NCBI RefSeq assembly: GCF_020085105.1
Contig: NC_058046.1
Span: forward strand, 27,622,175-27,686,174
Source of the DNA: Siniperca chuatsi
Lineage: Eukaryota > Chordata > Actinopteri > Centrarchiformes > Sinipercidae
Length of the DNA: 64,000 bases
Direction: 5' to 3'
Positions 24,583 through 36,264 of this stretch are shown one piece after another. The notes beneath the pieces were generated by a model that had not been told where the DNA came from, did no database searches, and was given only the letters and a program-made list of their open reading frames with translations. Position 1 is the first letter of the stretch, and every line of letters begins with the position of its first letter. The position numbers and the translations under genes are program-made.

Positions 24583-25840
24583 GTCCTCAGATTCATGAGA
24601 TTTTATGTAGTTTTAGAGTTGAACTGGATCCATGAATGGTTAAATATGTACTGGATAAGACAGTCTTACCAACCTAAGCCTTAATTTTATACAATAAGCT
24701 GATGGCTAGTCTTAATATATCAATTTGGCCTTTATTGTTGCCTTAGTTGAGATCACTCTAAACTAGACCTGCAGTTAACATTACTTTCTTCATTGATTAA
24801 TCTATCAATTATTCTTTTGAGCTATCTTTTAGTCTATAAAATGTCAGAAAATAGCGCAGTCTGTCCATCACAGTTTCCCAGAATGCAAGCTGACGTCTTC
24901 AAATGTCTTGGTTTGTCTGACCAACAGTCCATTAAACAAAGATATTCACTTTACATTGATACAAAACAGCGAAAAGCAGCAGTTGTCACATCTGAAACCA
25001 GTGTATGTTTAATATATGATTTCAATAATTAATCAATTATCCAGAGTGTTGCAGATTAAAGGGGCATTCCAGCAATTTTGTACTGCACTTCCATAAAGTT
25101 GCGGGACTCATAAGAGATAGATTTTTTTTTTTTTTAAATGGTCAAACTGAAGCTGCAGATCCTCAAATACCCTGACTGTTACTTCCCAGTATGAGTCAAG
25201 CTACACACTTCTTATTTGTTTGCTTTCTGTTTTTCTGGGTTTTTAAAAAAATGTGGTGACTCTTCTCTAGACAAATGATGTAGTTGATCACCTCACGTCA
25301 ATTTAGTTAAACTCTGATTCATATTATATCAATATTTTAATTTGATCTTCAGTATTTGGAGAAAGTAGCTAGTGAAGGCTACAATGAATTGAATGTACCA
25401 GATATATTTAATTAACATTTCTTGTATTATGCTGCTCAGGTTGTACTCACAGGTTGTACCTACACTAACTAGGCTGCTTCTGTAGGTTTCTTCCTTCTCA
25501 GCCAACAAAAGGTGATTAAAGATCTTTGAGTTGCAGTTATTTTAGCCGTTAGTTACTTACAAATGTTGAAAGGTAAACCTAATAGGATTCAAAAAGGGAT
25601 TCAAAAGGATCAACATAGATTGATCCTACAACAGTAGTAGAATAGTGTAATAATAGGAGAATAGGTCATGATTATATGAGGGTGGATTAAGCACAGCAGA
25701 GTATTAACGGCCTCCTCTTCTCTCGTAGCGAGGACTCCTGTGAGGACATGAGCTGTGGAGAAGACAGCCCATGGGGCTCGCCAGGAAGTGACGGCGAAGG
25801 AGCCTTCTTCCCCTCCACCTTTCTCAACTGCAGAAAGTGA
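22630..25840 (+). CDS. ccng2: Cyclin G2 (ccng2), seven coding exons
   Basis: Coding exons 22630-22752, 22868-23005, 23214-23464, 23605-23683, 23776-23874, 24246-24448, 25729-25840. Phases close to give 334 residues against about 344 in human. The protein matches CCNG2 strongly: the cyclin box contains NLLDRFLTIMKVQPKHLPCI and RMEKIISEKL, followed by LEAQLKACLCRLVFSKAKPS. A family-specific tail contains KLVWIVSRRTAQNL, VPGLPTIPEG and an acidic, Ser-rich end ESEDSCEDMSCGEDSPWGS that would suit a PEST-type degradation signal. Cyclin G2 is an unconventional cyclin linked to growth arrest rather than CDK activation; in mammals it binds PP2A subunits and responds to FoxO. These roles are family knowledge. 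The start follows directly after the CAG acceptor, so the 5' UTR is mostly in an upstream exon. Confidence 0.95.
23888..24050 (+). repeat. GCTGCAAC/ATTAATCG-type repeat, copy 3 (partial)
   Basis: Begins AGGGCTGCAACAACTGATTA and includes TCTATAAAATGTCTGC. Only the 5' half is present, inside ccng2 intron 6 (after the fifth coding exon). Confidence 0.6.
24535..24582 (+). repeat. (GATA)n microsatellite in a ccng2 intron
   Basis: Twelve perfect GATA units in a row, just after the exon ending at 24448. Likely polymorphic in length. Confidence 0.95.
24765..25060 (+). repeat. GCTGCAAC/ATTAATCG-type repeat, copy 4
   Basis: Starts with ACCTGCAGTTAACATTACTT, carries GTCTATAAAATGTCAGAAAA and TCTGACCAACAGTCCATTAA, and ends with AATTAATCAATTATCCAGAG. 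It is a nearly full-length copy in the ccng2 intron before the last exon. Confidence 0.65.
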
Positions 25841-26570
25841 CGAGTCCTCGTGCAGTAGCGACGGATGTGTATTGTAAACTGATTTAAGGTGGTCACCATG
25901 TTTCAGAGCAAACCTGTGTGTTTTACTTGTCAAACCGTGTGCAACGTAGGTGTGCCAAGTGGCAGGTTTCAGTCATTAAGTGCCTGTGTTAATTCAGTTT
26001 ACTGTCTGTTTCTTTAATTAAAAAAAACAAACATATCGTAATAATACAAAATGGAAAATTGCAATATCTTGGCAGCTTGATGGCAATATATCTGAATGTC
26101 TTTTTCCAAGATGTTCTCTTTGTGTTTGTTTGTGTCCGAACTCGGCACATTCCAGGAAACATAGCAAAGCACAAAGGAGAATGTATGGATGTCAGTCATG
26201 AGGTATACTCACTGTTGAATACCAGCTAACATACTAGCACATCCTCAATCTTTTTAAGTTTTTATACTCAATACCACACATATATACAGTAGTCTGCAGA
26301 TGTACGTTGAACACAATGTGACATATATGACATGTAGTGTGAAAATACCAGACTATAGGCATGGGCACATTGAAATATGTGATTATGAATGGATGTTGTT
26401 CATGTTTACCAAGATAAGCTTACTGTAAAAAAAAGTTTAAAAAAATGTACATAACATGTAAAAAATAAGAAAAAATTTTATGTTTTGTGAATGCTACATA
26501 ATGTGTGTTGTATTTGAATAACATGTAGAATATGTTGGAAGGGTCAGAAAAAATCCTTTGAAAATAAAAA
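25841..26570 (+). promoter_or_regulatory. ccng2 3' UTR and poly(A) signal
   Basis: Following the stop there is an A/T-rich stretch without an open frame, ending at AATAAA at 26563-26568 and an A-run. This is the first canonical hexamer downstream on the plus strand, giving a ~730-base 3' UTR. Confidence 0.55.
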
Positions 26571-26614
26571 AAAAACCTGCTTTTTATTTACCACTTTTTT
26601 TTCTTTGTTTCAAT

Positions 26615-26800
26615 TCAGAATCAGCTTTATTTGCCAAGTATGTGGACACACACAAGGAACATGAGTTTTAAGTTGCTCTCAATGTTACACGCAGTTCCGA
26701 GAACAATTTAGAGGAAGATAGAAATAGACATACAGCTAAAAACAGGGACAACAAAGCTGAACACAGATACGTAAAGGTAAACAGAACTACTGTGTACATA
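26615..26800 (+). repeat. CAGAATCAGCTTTATTTGCC-type repeat, copy 1
   Basis: Shares AGGAAGATAGAAATAGACAT and AGGGACAACAAAGCTGAACA with 29287-29440. It looks like the 3' part of a widespread fish retroposon that often starts with CAGAATCAG. No coding part is seen. Confidence 0.5.
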
Positions 26801-27588
26801 CAAGTAGGTGAAAAAATAGGTGTATATATAAATATATATATAAAAAGCAACAATGAACAACACAGTATATATACAGGTCAAACTTTCTGTAAATTGTAAA
26901 CAAATACAAATAGTGCAAAGGAATTAATATTGAATAGGTAATTAACATTACTTTATATACATGAAGTAAGTGGTTATATGCAGGTCTATATACAGTGTGC
27001 AATTCACATGTATTTTGAATTGTCCACTAGTGGTGAACATACAGTGCCTATAGTTATTTTAGAAAGCTGTGTTCACACTATTATTATTACTACTGTTATT
27101 AAAGTATTTAAACTGAATAGACCAGGTCAGAAAGAATATTATGCGTTCAATATGCATGTTTGCCCATTGAGACCAACCTGAAACTTTGATTTCTGGTTTA
27201 CTTGAGTGGTTTTACTGAAGAACTGCAACATCAGCTGACTTCTCCACAGATAAAAATGTGTATGTGTATTCAAGACAAACCCAAACCACATATAATTACT
27301 GAAACAACAAAGATGCCGGTACAAAACACCTGCTTAAATAATGCATAACTATGCCACCAAATTAAAAACCACTAGAAGGTGCTAGTGTACAACTCAGTGT
27401 TGCTCTGGGTATATTAATGTTGTGTCAGGAATCTGATTGAGTTGTCAACATCACTAGAGATGGTTTCTGTTGACATGCAGCAACATATAGATTTTATGAT
27501 AATAAAAACAGCTTCATATCTATCAAACTGTTAAAATGCATGGGTCTGACACACCCTTTTCTATGTACCCTGGATTTCAGCTAATTTG
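26801..27588. other. Spacer between ccng2 and st8sia3
   Basis: A/T-rich sequence with TATATA runs near 26824-26870. I see no gene or clear conserved element. Confidence 0.4.
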
Positions 27589-28025
27589 GTACATATATAT
27601 ATATATATAAATTCATGTATGAAGTAACAATCATTAATTGATGAGCCATTAATTGTTAAATAATCACATAAACATAGCAATGACCATTTCAGAAATTCAT
27701 GATATATCCTGCATTAATTCATGTCACGAGTCATGCATTAGTTATGCTTTAATCATGTGTTTTGTAGCCAAATAATAAAATGTTACCAAGATGCCCACAT
27801 GCAGTGGTGGAAGAAGTACTCTTTTACTTAAGTACAATACCACAGTGTGAAGCAAAAGTCACAGTAAAAGTGCATAAGTATTAGCATCACAACATATTTA
27901 AAGTACCAAAAGTAAAAGTACTCATTATGCAGAATTATATATATTATATTATTGGATTATAGTTATTGAGGCATTAATGTGTTCATCACTTTAATGTTGC
28001 AGCCGGTAAAGGTGCAGCTGATTTC
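27589..28025 (+). repeat. Left arm of a long inverted repeat around st8sia3 exon 1
   Basis: This arm is the inverted copy of 30352-30813, with small indels. Paired landmarks are TGTATGAAGTAACAATCATT, ACCAAGATGCCCACATGCAG, GTGGTGGAAGAAGTACTC and TTAATGTGTTCATCACTTTA. The inner half is an AGTAC-rich repeat; the outer half (27589-27800) is a separate sequence present only in these two arms. Confidence 0.75.
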
Positions 28026-28094
28026 AGCTTCATTATTGTTCATTGTCTCTCCATTGGACTGATCTGCAAATATTGCGCACCAAATCCTTGCAAT

Positions 28095-28275
28095 ATTTAT
28101 TATATTTTATTATATATTACACTATACTCATACTATACTTTATATTCTGTGCTATATTGCTGTACTTTACTATATATTATGTTATACTGTATTACTACAT
28201 TTCTCCTTATATCATGTTTTATATCCTATACTATATTCTACTATATCATGTTAATATGTTATACTGTTTAATTAC
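28095..28275 (+). repeat. Degenerate TATAC/TATAT low-complexity tract
   Basis: A long run of imperfect TATAT/TATAC/TATTA words. It translates to a Tyr/Ile/Leu-rich open frame that is an artefact of composition. Confidence 0.7.
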
Positions 28276-28450
28276 ATTATGTACTACATCCCATTTCTTT
28301 ATTAATACAGACAAAGATCAGAGGGCACAGGTCAGGGGATTTGACTGTCTATTCCTCTGATCTTTCCTCCTCCATCTCTCTATTTCTATCCCATTCAGTT
28401 TATTTCTTTATGTATTATTATTTCCTTTATGTTGCAGAGAAGCCTGGCTC

Positions 28451-28538
28451 GGTGTGTGTGTGTGTGTGTGTGTGAGGTGGTGTAAGGTGGTGCTGCTGCT
28501 GGTGCTGCTGCTGCTGGTGGTGGTGGTGGTGGTGGTGG
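28451..28538 (+). repeat. (TG)n, (GCT)n and (GGT)n tracts upstream of st8sia3
   Basis: A TG run at 28451-28474, then compound GCT/GGT triplets at 28483-28538, about 340 bases before the st8sia3 start codon. They lie in the probable promoter or 5' UTR, which is markedly more G/C-rich (28550-28870) than the surroundings, as expected for a CpG-type promoter. Confidence 0.8.
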
Positions 28539-28877
28539 ACGGGGCTTGTCTTTTATCTGGCTGCATGTTGACACGCATTTCTGCTCCATCTCCTTGATTA
28601 ACCCGGCAGCCCGGAGGGGAGTCGCAGAGGCAGCGGCGGCAGCAGCAGCAGTCAGGGGGGCTGGGCAGGCAGGGAGGCAGAGGAATGAGAGCGGACCGAG
28701 CCGTGGCATCTTCACCATGCAGCCGACCACCACCAGCCGTCCATTTTATACGATTATATGAGCCGATGAGCGCCAGTTTGTCTGTGTCTTGCAGACAGGC
28801 GGTGTGCAGTCCCGGCGATGACAACATAGGCCAACGCCTCGCTGCAGCTACATACAGGGAATGAAAACGCTCCCAAG

Positions 28878-31800
28878 ATGGTCCGCATCGCCAAAGCCCT
28901 GGGTTTGGTTATTCTGTGCGTCGCTGTGCTCATACTGTCGCTCATCAGCTATGTGTCCCTGAGAAAAGACAGCCTCTTCAGCTCCTCTAAATATTACATG
29001 GGGGGCCCGAGGATTATGTTTCATGCAGGATTTCGGTGAGTGATTTGGGTTTATTTTTTTCAGCAGAGATTGTAGGTACCAGGGCTGATGTAAATATAAA
29101 CAGAGGAGTCAGGCCTAGTGGGCACGATTCAACCTGGATGTGATGCACAAGCTTCACACATCACTTTCCCTTCAGTTTGGGCCATATGCTTCCTGTCAAT
29201 CAAACAAAGAGCTGTCCGAGATGCTGATGTTGTTGCCCTGGGCGATGCACGGCGTGATATACAGTACAGTACATACACATACTGTATCATCAGAATCAGA
29301 AGCATCAGCTGTTTGTACACATACAAGGAAATGTTCTGAAATGTACTTCAACACAGTTCCAGGAACAATTTACAGGAAGATAGAAATAGACGTACAGCTA
29401 AAACAGGGACAACAAAGCTGAACACAGACAGGTAAACATAAAAATGCAACTATAATGTAAGTGGGTGAAAAATATAGATGCGTAGATGCGTATATAAATA
29501 AATAAATAAATATATATATCGTGCTTAGATTTATATTTGACAACGATGATGATATGTACATGTATGTATTTAAACTATAAAATATATAATTTATAATTTG
29601 TAGGTACAGTGGATGTTTTAGTATTACAGGGTTTTGTTTTCTGACACTATATGACTATATGATATATGATTTAACTGTTCACCAACATCACATCCAGTTT
29701 TTGTGGCTCCAAAGACAGCGGTGGAAAGTAACTAAGTACATTTACTCAAGTATTGTACTTAAGTACAATTTTGAGGCTCTTGCACTTAACTTGAGTATTT
29801 CCATTCCATGTTTCTTTATACTTCTACTCTGCTCCATTTATCTGTTATAGTGAATAGTTAGTTTGAAAATCAAGATTTTACATGTACAAAAAGTATGATC
29901 AGCTGACAGTGGTGGAAAGTAGCTAAGTACATTTACTAAATTTTGAGGTATTTGTACTTTACTTGAATGTACCTTTTGTTTTTGCTGTTTTAATTCTACC
30001 ACAATTCAGAGGCAACTATTGTACTTTTTACTCCTCTACATTTATTTGGTAACTTTAGTTACTTTGCAGATTCAAATTAATAATACAAAATATAATCAAC
30101 AAGTAACTTATGATGTTTTATTATAGTTGTATTAATTTTCTCATGACCAAACACAGAGGGAACAAACACTGGACCCATTGTTGGCCAGATATGTTCACAG
30201 ATATGAGCGTAATCAATATGCACCTGGAAGGAAAACAAAACAAAACAAAAAACACACATATCTACATGCAAAATAATTATAAAGGACACATGTGTACATA
30301 TATGTATTAATATATATAAATTCACAAGCTACTCAGCAGCATATAAAGTAATTAAAATTAGCTCCACCTTTACCAGCTGCAACATTAAAGTGATGAACAC
30401 ATTAATGCATCAATAATTATAATCCAATAATAAAATATATATGGTTCTGAAATGGGCCATTCTGCCTAATAAGTACTTTTACCTTTGGTACTTTAAGTAC
30501 ATTTTGATGTTAATACTTAAGTAATATTTTGAATGCATGGCTTTTACTTCACACTGTGGTAATGCCACTTTTAGAGTACTTCTTCCACCACTGCATGTGG
30601 GCATCTTGGTAACACTTTATGATTAGGATACAAAACACATGATTAAAGCATAACTAATGCATGACTCGTGATGATTTCATGACATGAATAATTGCAGCAT
30701 AAATCATGAATTCCTGATGGTTGTCGCTATAAATTTATGTGATTATTTAACACTTAATGGATGATCAGTTGATGATTGTACAGTTACTTCATACATTAAT
30801 TTATATATATACCACATTACAACAACTGTGTATAATATAAACAAGTGAAAATTGGCTCCACGTCATCCAGCTAAAACATTAATTCCCCATCTGAGGAAGA
30901 AACTTAAATAGAGAATGGGTACTTCTTGTTGTAACTATAGGCTTTATTAATTGTTAATAAATCATTTACTAATTGGCTGTTTCTATTTGGTAATAATGCA
31001 GTTATAAATGTTGGTAATCTATTGTCTGCAAGGATTTTGAATCCATCTAATCTGTCGTTGTGAACGTCAGTAAATTGTCAATAAATGGATTTTGGTGCAG
31101 ATCCAATGCAACCCTTTTCCAGAAGGTATAAGTGATAAAACTGTCCAACCAGTCAAAGCAGTTTTCCACAACCCAAAAGTTGTTGTTATTATTAAGTGAT
31201 CTATAAAGCAGCTAGTCATCAGCTTCTAAACCATTTACTAAGGGATTCTTATTAGAATGTGGTACCAGATCAGATTAATAAATGAGAGCTGAATGAACTG
31301 GTGCAAACGGGTTCTAAACATGGAGAATCAGAATGAAAATCTGATGATTTCCAAAGATTATGTGACCAACATTAATGCTTGTTGGTAGCTATATGAAAAA
31401 CTCCTTATCTTCTCAGAATAACCAGAACAGATCTGTGGATCTCTTGTTTAAATACCTCAGAAAACCATCTGAATATCTTTGAGATATGAGAGAGAAAACT
31501 TTCAGCTAGTTTACACGCAATGGTGTCTCAGAATGAATTTGTTATGTATGTTGTTCGCAGGTCTCAGTTTGCCATGAATTTCCTGGACCCCTCCTTCATC
31601 CCCTTAACTAATGCCCTGAATGAGGAGCTCCAAGGAAAACCGTCCAAATGGAAGTTCAACAAGACTGCTTTTTATCAGCAGAGGTAAGAGATTTTAATTC
31701 TCAACCAGTTTCTACTCCGTAAAGGTATCAGCCATCCAGGATAAACAGTAGGCAGGGTTTGCTCTGTCAAAGCTGAAGTCTGGGGAGCAAATAGGTCAAT

Positions 31801-34800
31801 AAAGGGAATATGTTTCAGGGGAAAGAACAGTTCCCTGTTCTTCACCCCTACGGTGACACTGTTACTGGGTTTCTAGTATGTTAAAGAGCCTCAGCAAGTA
31901 TTCAGATCCTTTACTCAACGAAAACTACTAATACCACACTGTTACAAGTTAATGTCCTGCAATGAAAATGTTACTTAAGTAAAAGTATGTAGGTATAATC
32001 AGGAAAATGTACTTAAAGTATTAAAAGTAAAAGTACTCAATGCAGAAAAATGTGACTGCTATACTATTATGTATTAGCAATTTGCAAACTGTATGCATGC
32101 ACATGTTTAAAGGGCATACTTTTATACTTTTAACTTTTAACTCTTATGCTAGTACTTGTGTTTTGATGTAGTTTTTTGCACTATTCTTGTGTGTTTCGTT
32201 CGTGTAGTGCTGCTGTGACATGAGAATTTCCCCCTGGGGATAAATAAATTATCTATCTATTCTATCATTAGATTATTATTACTCATGCATTAATATAAAA
32301 GCAGGATTTTACTGTCGTAGATGGTTGAGGTGGAGCTATTTTTTAAACTATTTTGTATCAGACTGCAACTAATGATTATTTTCATTATGGATTAATCTGC
32401 TGATTATTTTCTCCATTAATCGATTGATTGTTTGGTTTGTAAAAACTCAGAAAATAGTGAGAAATACCATCACAATTACCCAGAGCGTTTTTGGACTGTT
32501 ACAGAAGATTATGAAGCCACAAGGCAAATGAAAACAACTGATATAGAAAGACAGTCAAACAGATTGTCAAATAAAAAATTACACAAATAATGCATCCAGT
32601 GTACAGTCAACAGGAAGAAAGGGTCTACATATCAAACATTAATGCTCCTTCAAACAAAGGAAAAGGCTGAGCATGACTCGGGCCTGAAACTGGGTCCTGC
32701 CAACCTCTGACTGTATGTAACTACAGTTACATGTCATCAGTGTGAGGTGTTTAAAGTTTTCTAGCACTGTGTTTCTTATTTTGGCACTTAATACCTAATA
32801 ACACTTCCGTTAGCAATGACCCAAATTTTCTAGAATGCCTTTAAAATCCCCAGAAAACAGGCATTAATCTGTTGCATTCGGCTGTTGGTTAAACGTATAG
32901 GTGGACAGCTCAGTAATTAGGGCTGCAACTTATTTTCATGATCGATCAATCTATCAGTTATTTTGCCCAGTGTAATGTCCCAGAGCCCAACGTGACGTCT
33001 TCAAATTGCTTCTTTTGTCCGCCCAACAGTCTAAACCCCAAAATTTGCGATGATATAAAACAGAGAAAAGCAGCATATCTTCACATTTGAGAAGCTGGAA
33101 CTTTCATATGTTTGGCATTTTGCCTGAAAAATGATAAATCGATTAACAAAGTTGCTGATTGCATTTCTGCAAATCGACTAATCAAATACTAATCGTTTCA
33201 ATAGCATATGTACTTATGCACCATGGCTTGTGGCTGGATCACATTTTTATTTGTTGAGGTCAAACATTTAAGATCCCCTATAGCTGCGTGTAACAGTGTT
33301 AAAGTGTTGGTCTTTTTTCAGGAAAGATATCTTCAACTACATCGACATTCCCACCAACTTCTCCCTCACAAAGAACAGCGTGCGTGTCGGCCAGCTGATG
33401 CACTTTGACTACTCCAGCCACAAGTATGTCTTCTCCATCAGCAACAACTTCAAGTCCCTGCTCCCAGACACCTCTCCCATCCACAACAAGCATTACAGCA
33501 TATGCTCTGTGGTGGGCAACAGCGGCATCCTGACAGGCAGCCACTGCGGCCCAGAAATCGACCAGGCCGACTTTGTCTTCCGCTGCAACTTCGCCCCCAC
33601 GGAGGTCTACTCCAAGGACGTGGGCAGGAAGACCAACCTGACCACCTTTAACCCCAGCATCCTGGAGAGGTACTACAATAACCTGCTGACCATTCAAGAC
33701 AGGAATAATTTCTTCCTCAACCTGAAGAAGCTGGAGGGAGCCATCCTGTGGATCCCGGCCTTCTTCCTTCATACCTCAGCCACAGTAACCAGGACTCTGG
33801 TGGACTTCTTTGTGGAGCATAAGGGCCAGCTGAAGGTGGAACTGGCCTGGCCAGGAAACATCATGCACGATGTCAACAAGTAAGAGTGTTGATCTGATTG
33901 TTAGTTGAGATTTTGTCTACTGTAGTGACTTAGAAACAACTGATTTTGCAACCTGGTGTGAGTTTACAGTTCAGCAATTAAAAACGTACACATGGTGGAT
34001 TTAACTTTACTTTAACTACTTAAATTTGATGATTTTTATGCCAACAAGATTATATGTAAAGACCTTCGGCTGAGTATCAATATTGTTGCTGATAGGCTAC
34101 CTTATTTTGGGGAATATTAACATGTTCTAAATAACATACGGTCTGGAAGGTTTCCTGATTTGAATAAGACCCAATCTTGCCAAGCATTTGATACTTAAAA
34201 CTTTTCGATATGCAATATTACAGACATATTTTGGTCGACACCAAATATTAGTAGTATTATGGTACGATACCCAGCTCTATAAGGACCAGTCTTAGTATTT
34301 CTCCAACATAATTTTATTCCTTGCAGTTGGAGAAGGCTCTGAAACAGCATTTAGACCGTCATCAGTTAAATCTGCATTAACTGATTTTTTGGCCACTTAG
34401 GGGCAGCGGAAACAAGCTGTAAACTCAACATTGACAAATTATTAATTAATTCCAATTATACATTAATTACAAATTAATGTAAGTCCAATATTCACTCTTC
34501 TTTTTGCTCTGTTTTTGGTCTCCACCAATTTGCTGTGGGAAATATCTGGCTCTTTAGCCGCTAAATGCTGCAGCTCTGGAAACAACGCCGATGAGAGCCT
34601 AAGGGCCGGAAAACTAGCTGAGACTAACTAGAGCTGAGAGGAAGTGCAGAGTTGGGTGATAATATCTGTGGGTTCGTCACTACAAGCGACCCCTTTCACA
34701 TACACATAGTCATTTGATCAATTGTTAATATAATAATATGGATTATAGCAGCTTTAACTGAATACATAAAATATGAAAAATCCACATAACTAGGCAGGGG

Positions 34801-35346
34801 GCTTTGTGGGGACTCATGAACTCAGTATTTCTAAAATCCCTCTGTGGCCCTGAGTGTAATTTTTGCTGAAAATTATAAAACCATAATCACATACATTAAC
34901 TGACAGGGAAAATTAAATAGACAAGATAGAGAGCATACAATCATAAGGGAAGTGGGATTATGTTGGGCTAGAGTGATGACGGACTAATCTTCTGCTCTCA
35001 GAAAAATCAGAGGTGGATTTAATTTCTGATTTTGGATGACTGACTTGTCGTGTCCCCTCACAGATACTGGAAGACTAAAAACCTTTCCCCCAAACGTCTC
35101 AGCACTGGAATCCTCATGTACACGCTGGCCTCCGCCATGTGCGACGAGATCCATCTCTACGGCTTCTGGCCCTTCGGCTGGGACCCCAATACTGGCAAGG
35201 ATCTGCCTTACCACTACTACGACAAGAAAGGGACCAAATTCACCACCAAGTGGCAGGAGACCCACCAGCTGCCCAGCGAGTTCAAGCTGCTCTACAAGCT
35301 GCACAGGGAAGGCGTGATTAAACTCAGCCTGACACACTGCTCTTAG
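28878..35346 (+). CDS. st8sia3: ST8SIA3 alpha-2,8-sialyltransferase, four coding exons
   Basis: Coding exons 28878-29035, 31561-31683, 33322-33879, 35064-35346; phases close to give 373 residues (human about 380). It is a type II Golgi membrane protein: a short cytoplasmic start MVRIAK, then a hydrophobic anchor at about residues 8-27 and a lumenal catalytic part. Sialyl motif L covers YSICSVVGNSGILTGSHCG through FVFRCNFAP; motif S is LSTGILMYTLASAMCDEIHL; motif III is the HYYD block; motif VS is HQLPSE (H-x4-E). Two disulphide cysteines and the last-residue region SLTHCS fit the family. The enzyme adds alpha-2,8-linked sialic acid to sialylated glycoproteins and gangliosides, mostly in brain. 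Identity to ST8SIA3, rather than another ST8SIA, rests on near-identity of long blocks such as KYVFSISNN and NPSILERYYNNLLTIQDRNN. Neighbour rab27b agrees with human 18q21. Confidence 0.96.
29287..29440 (+). repeat. CAGAATCAG-type repeat, copy 2
   Basis: Related to 26615-26800 through AACAATTTACAGGAAGATAG and ACAGGGACAACAAAGCTGAA. It lies in st8sia3 intron 1. Confidence 0.5.
29715..30600. repeat. Nested AGTAC-rich repeats in st8sia3 intron 1
   Basis: Two AGTAC-rich units in tandem: one from GTGGAAAGTAACTAAGTACA (29720) to about 29890, and one starting GTGGTGGAAAGTAGCTAAGT (29908) and ending at CTTCTTCCACCACTGC near 30595. The second unit begins and ends with inverted versions of GTGGTGGAA, so these may be its real termini. 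That would be an element of about 690 bases. Confidence 0.6.
30352..30813 (-). repeat. Right arm of the long inverted repeat around st8sia3 exon 1
   Basis: Reverse complement of 27589-28025. It includes TGTGGGCATCTTGGTAACAC, TGATTAAAGCATAACTAATG and TGATGAACACATTAATGCAT. The two arms enclose about 2.3 kb, including the promoter and the first coding exon of st8sia3. Confidence 0.75.
31890..32100 (+). repeat. AGTAC-rich repeat, partial copy
   Basis: Contains TTACTTAAGTAAAAGTATGT and AGTATTAAAAGTAAAAGTAC. It lies in st8sia3 intron 2 and is bounded by unrelated sequence. Confidence 0.55.
32195..32275 (+). repeat. Non-LTR retroposon 3' tail
   Basis: CATGAGAATTTCCCCCTGGG followed by GATAAATAAATTATCTATCTATTC. 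This is the form taken by many fish LINE/SINE 3' ends, which stop in an ATCT microsatellite. Confidence 0.5.
32355..32480 (+). repeat. GCTGCAAC/ATTAATCG-type repeat, copy 5 (partial)
   Basis: GACTGCAACTAATGATTATT then TTAATCGATTGATTGTTTGG; the rest of the element is missing. st8sia3 intron 2. Confidence 0.6.
32918..33195 (+). repeat. GCTGCAAC/ATTAATCG-type repeat, copy 6
   Basis: Starts TAGGGCTGCAACTTATTTTC, has TGACGTCTTCAAATTGCTTC and GAGAAGCTGGAACTTTCATA, and ends at ATCGACTAATCAAATACTAA. It lies close to the st8sia3 exon 3 acceptor. Confidence 0.65.
34490..34700 (+). repeat. TGGTCTCCACCAA-type interspersed repeat, copy 1
   Basis: CTCTGTTTTTGGTCTCCACC, then ATCTGGCTCTTTAGCCGCTA and AAATGCTGCAGCTCTGGAAA. 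The same blocks in the same order recur at 49140-49430. st8sia3 intron 3. Confidence 0.55.
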
Positions 35347-36115
35347 ACGTACAATGATGCTGGATGAGTTGGATGGTGACTCCAGAGACTGTGACCCAGA
35401 TACATCAGCTCAGCTCAAACTTCTGTTGTGACCCACAATGCATGATAAGTGTTAAGGTAATTTATGACACCCTCATTTTACAAACACACACTCACATCAC
35501 ACTGTAGTATCACATGACGCTGTCAGGCTTACTCGGGATGTAAATCACAGACTTATCACTTATTCGGTATATTGTTGTCTTCAGTAATACAGTTAGGACT
35601 TTTATGCTGCTCAGTTGCTTTCATTACTGTCCTTTGCATGGCTGCTGGCCGTGGCTAAACAGCTCGAACAGAACAAACTATTTTAACTGGAGTCCGCAGG
35701 GGAATCAGTTGTGGAAACACAAACAGTTAAACCTTCCAGTTCTGTTTAACACAGTATTGATTGATTAATCGCCTTTTACAACAGTATACTGATTCTGTAC
35801 ACTGAAATCACTGCCTAATCTCAGGGAAGGAGTTAGATCAGTGTTTTTTTGTAATCAGATTCAATGCCTCAAGAGAGGTGCAGTTCCTGTTTTCAGGCCT
35901 TTTTTCCCCCCCATGAGGTGTCCGATAATCTGCACTGCTCTGGAAGATGGTATTTGTTTACAAGACTGTACTCTATATATATATATATATATATATATAA
36001 ATATAGTATATATACTTGTGTGTCGTCTTTTATTCTCTGTAGACAGTGTGACTGTCCACTTCAAATTTTGTTGAGATTCTTCAAATTTTTGGAATAATAA
36101 TAAACATTCCAACAA
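35347..36115 (+). promoter_or_regulatory. st8sia3 3' UTR with (TA)n tract and poly(A) signal
   Basis: Non-coding sequence after the stop, with a TATA dinucleotide run at about 35974-35999 and AATAAA at 36099-36104. Inferred from the first canonical hexamer. Confidence 0.5.
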
Positions 36116-36264
36116 TAAGCCATAAATTCATGGACAGACGATAGTGTGTTGTCATTACAATACTGATTTTTAGAAAGTGGTATCGGCCTACATTAGGTTC
36201 TGAGACTATAAGACATTTGAAATATCTTCCAATAAGACTGCAAATCTATAGCCACGCTAGCAGC

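Noticed and set aside
28043-28360. 105-codon Tyr/Ile/Leu-rich frame
   Set aside because: Composition artefact of a degenerate TATAC tract, not a membrane protein.
28395-28827. Two long overlapping minus-strand open frames upstream of st8sia3
   Set aside because: They are translations of TG and GGT/GCT tracts (His-Thr and Pro/Thr/Ser runs); low complexity, no domain.
33299-33772. 157-codon open frame antisense to st8sia3 exon 3
   Set aside because: It is the mirror of a conserved, G/C-rich coding exon; no family resemblance, and the plus strand fully explains the sequence.
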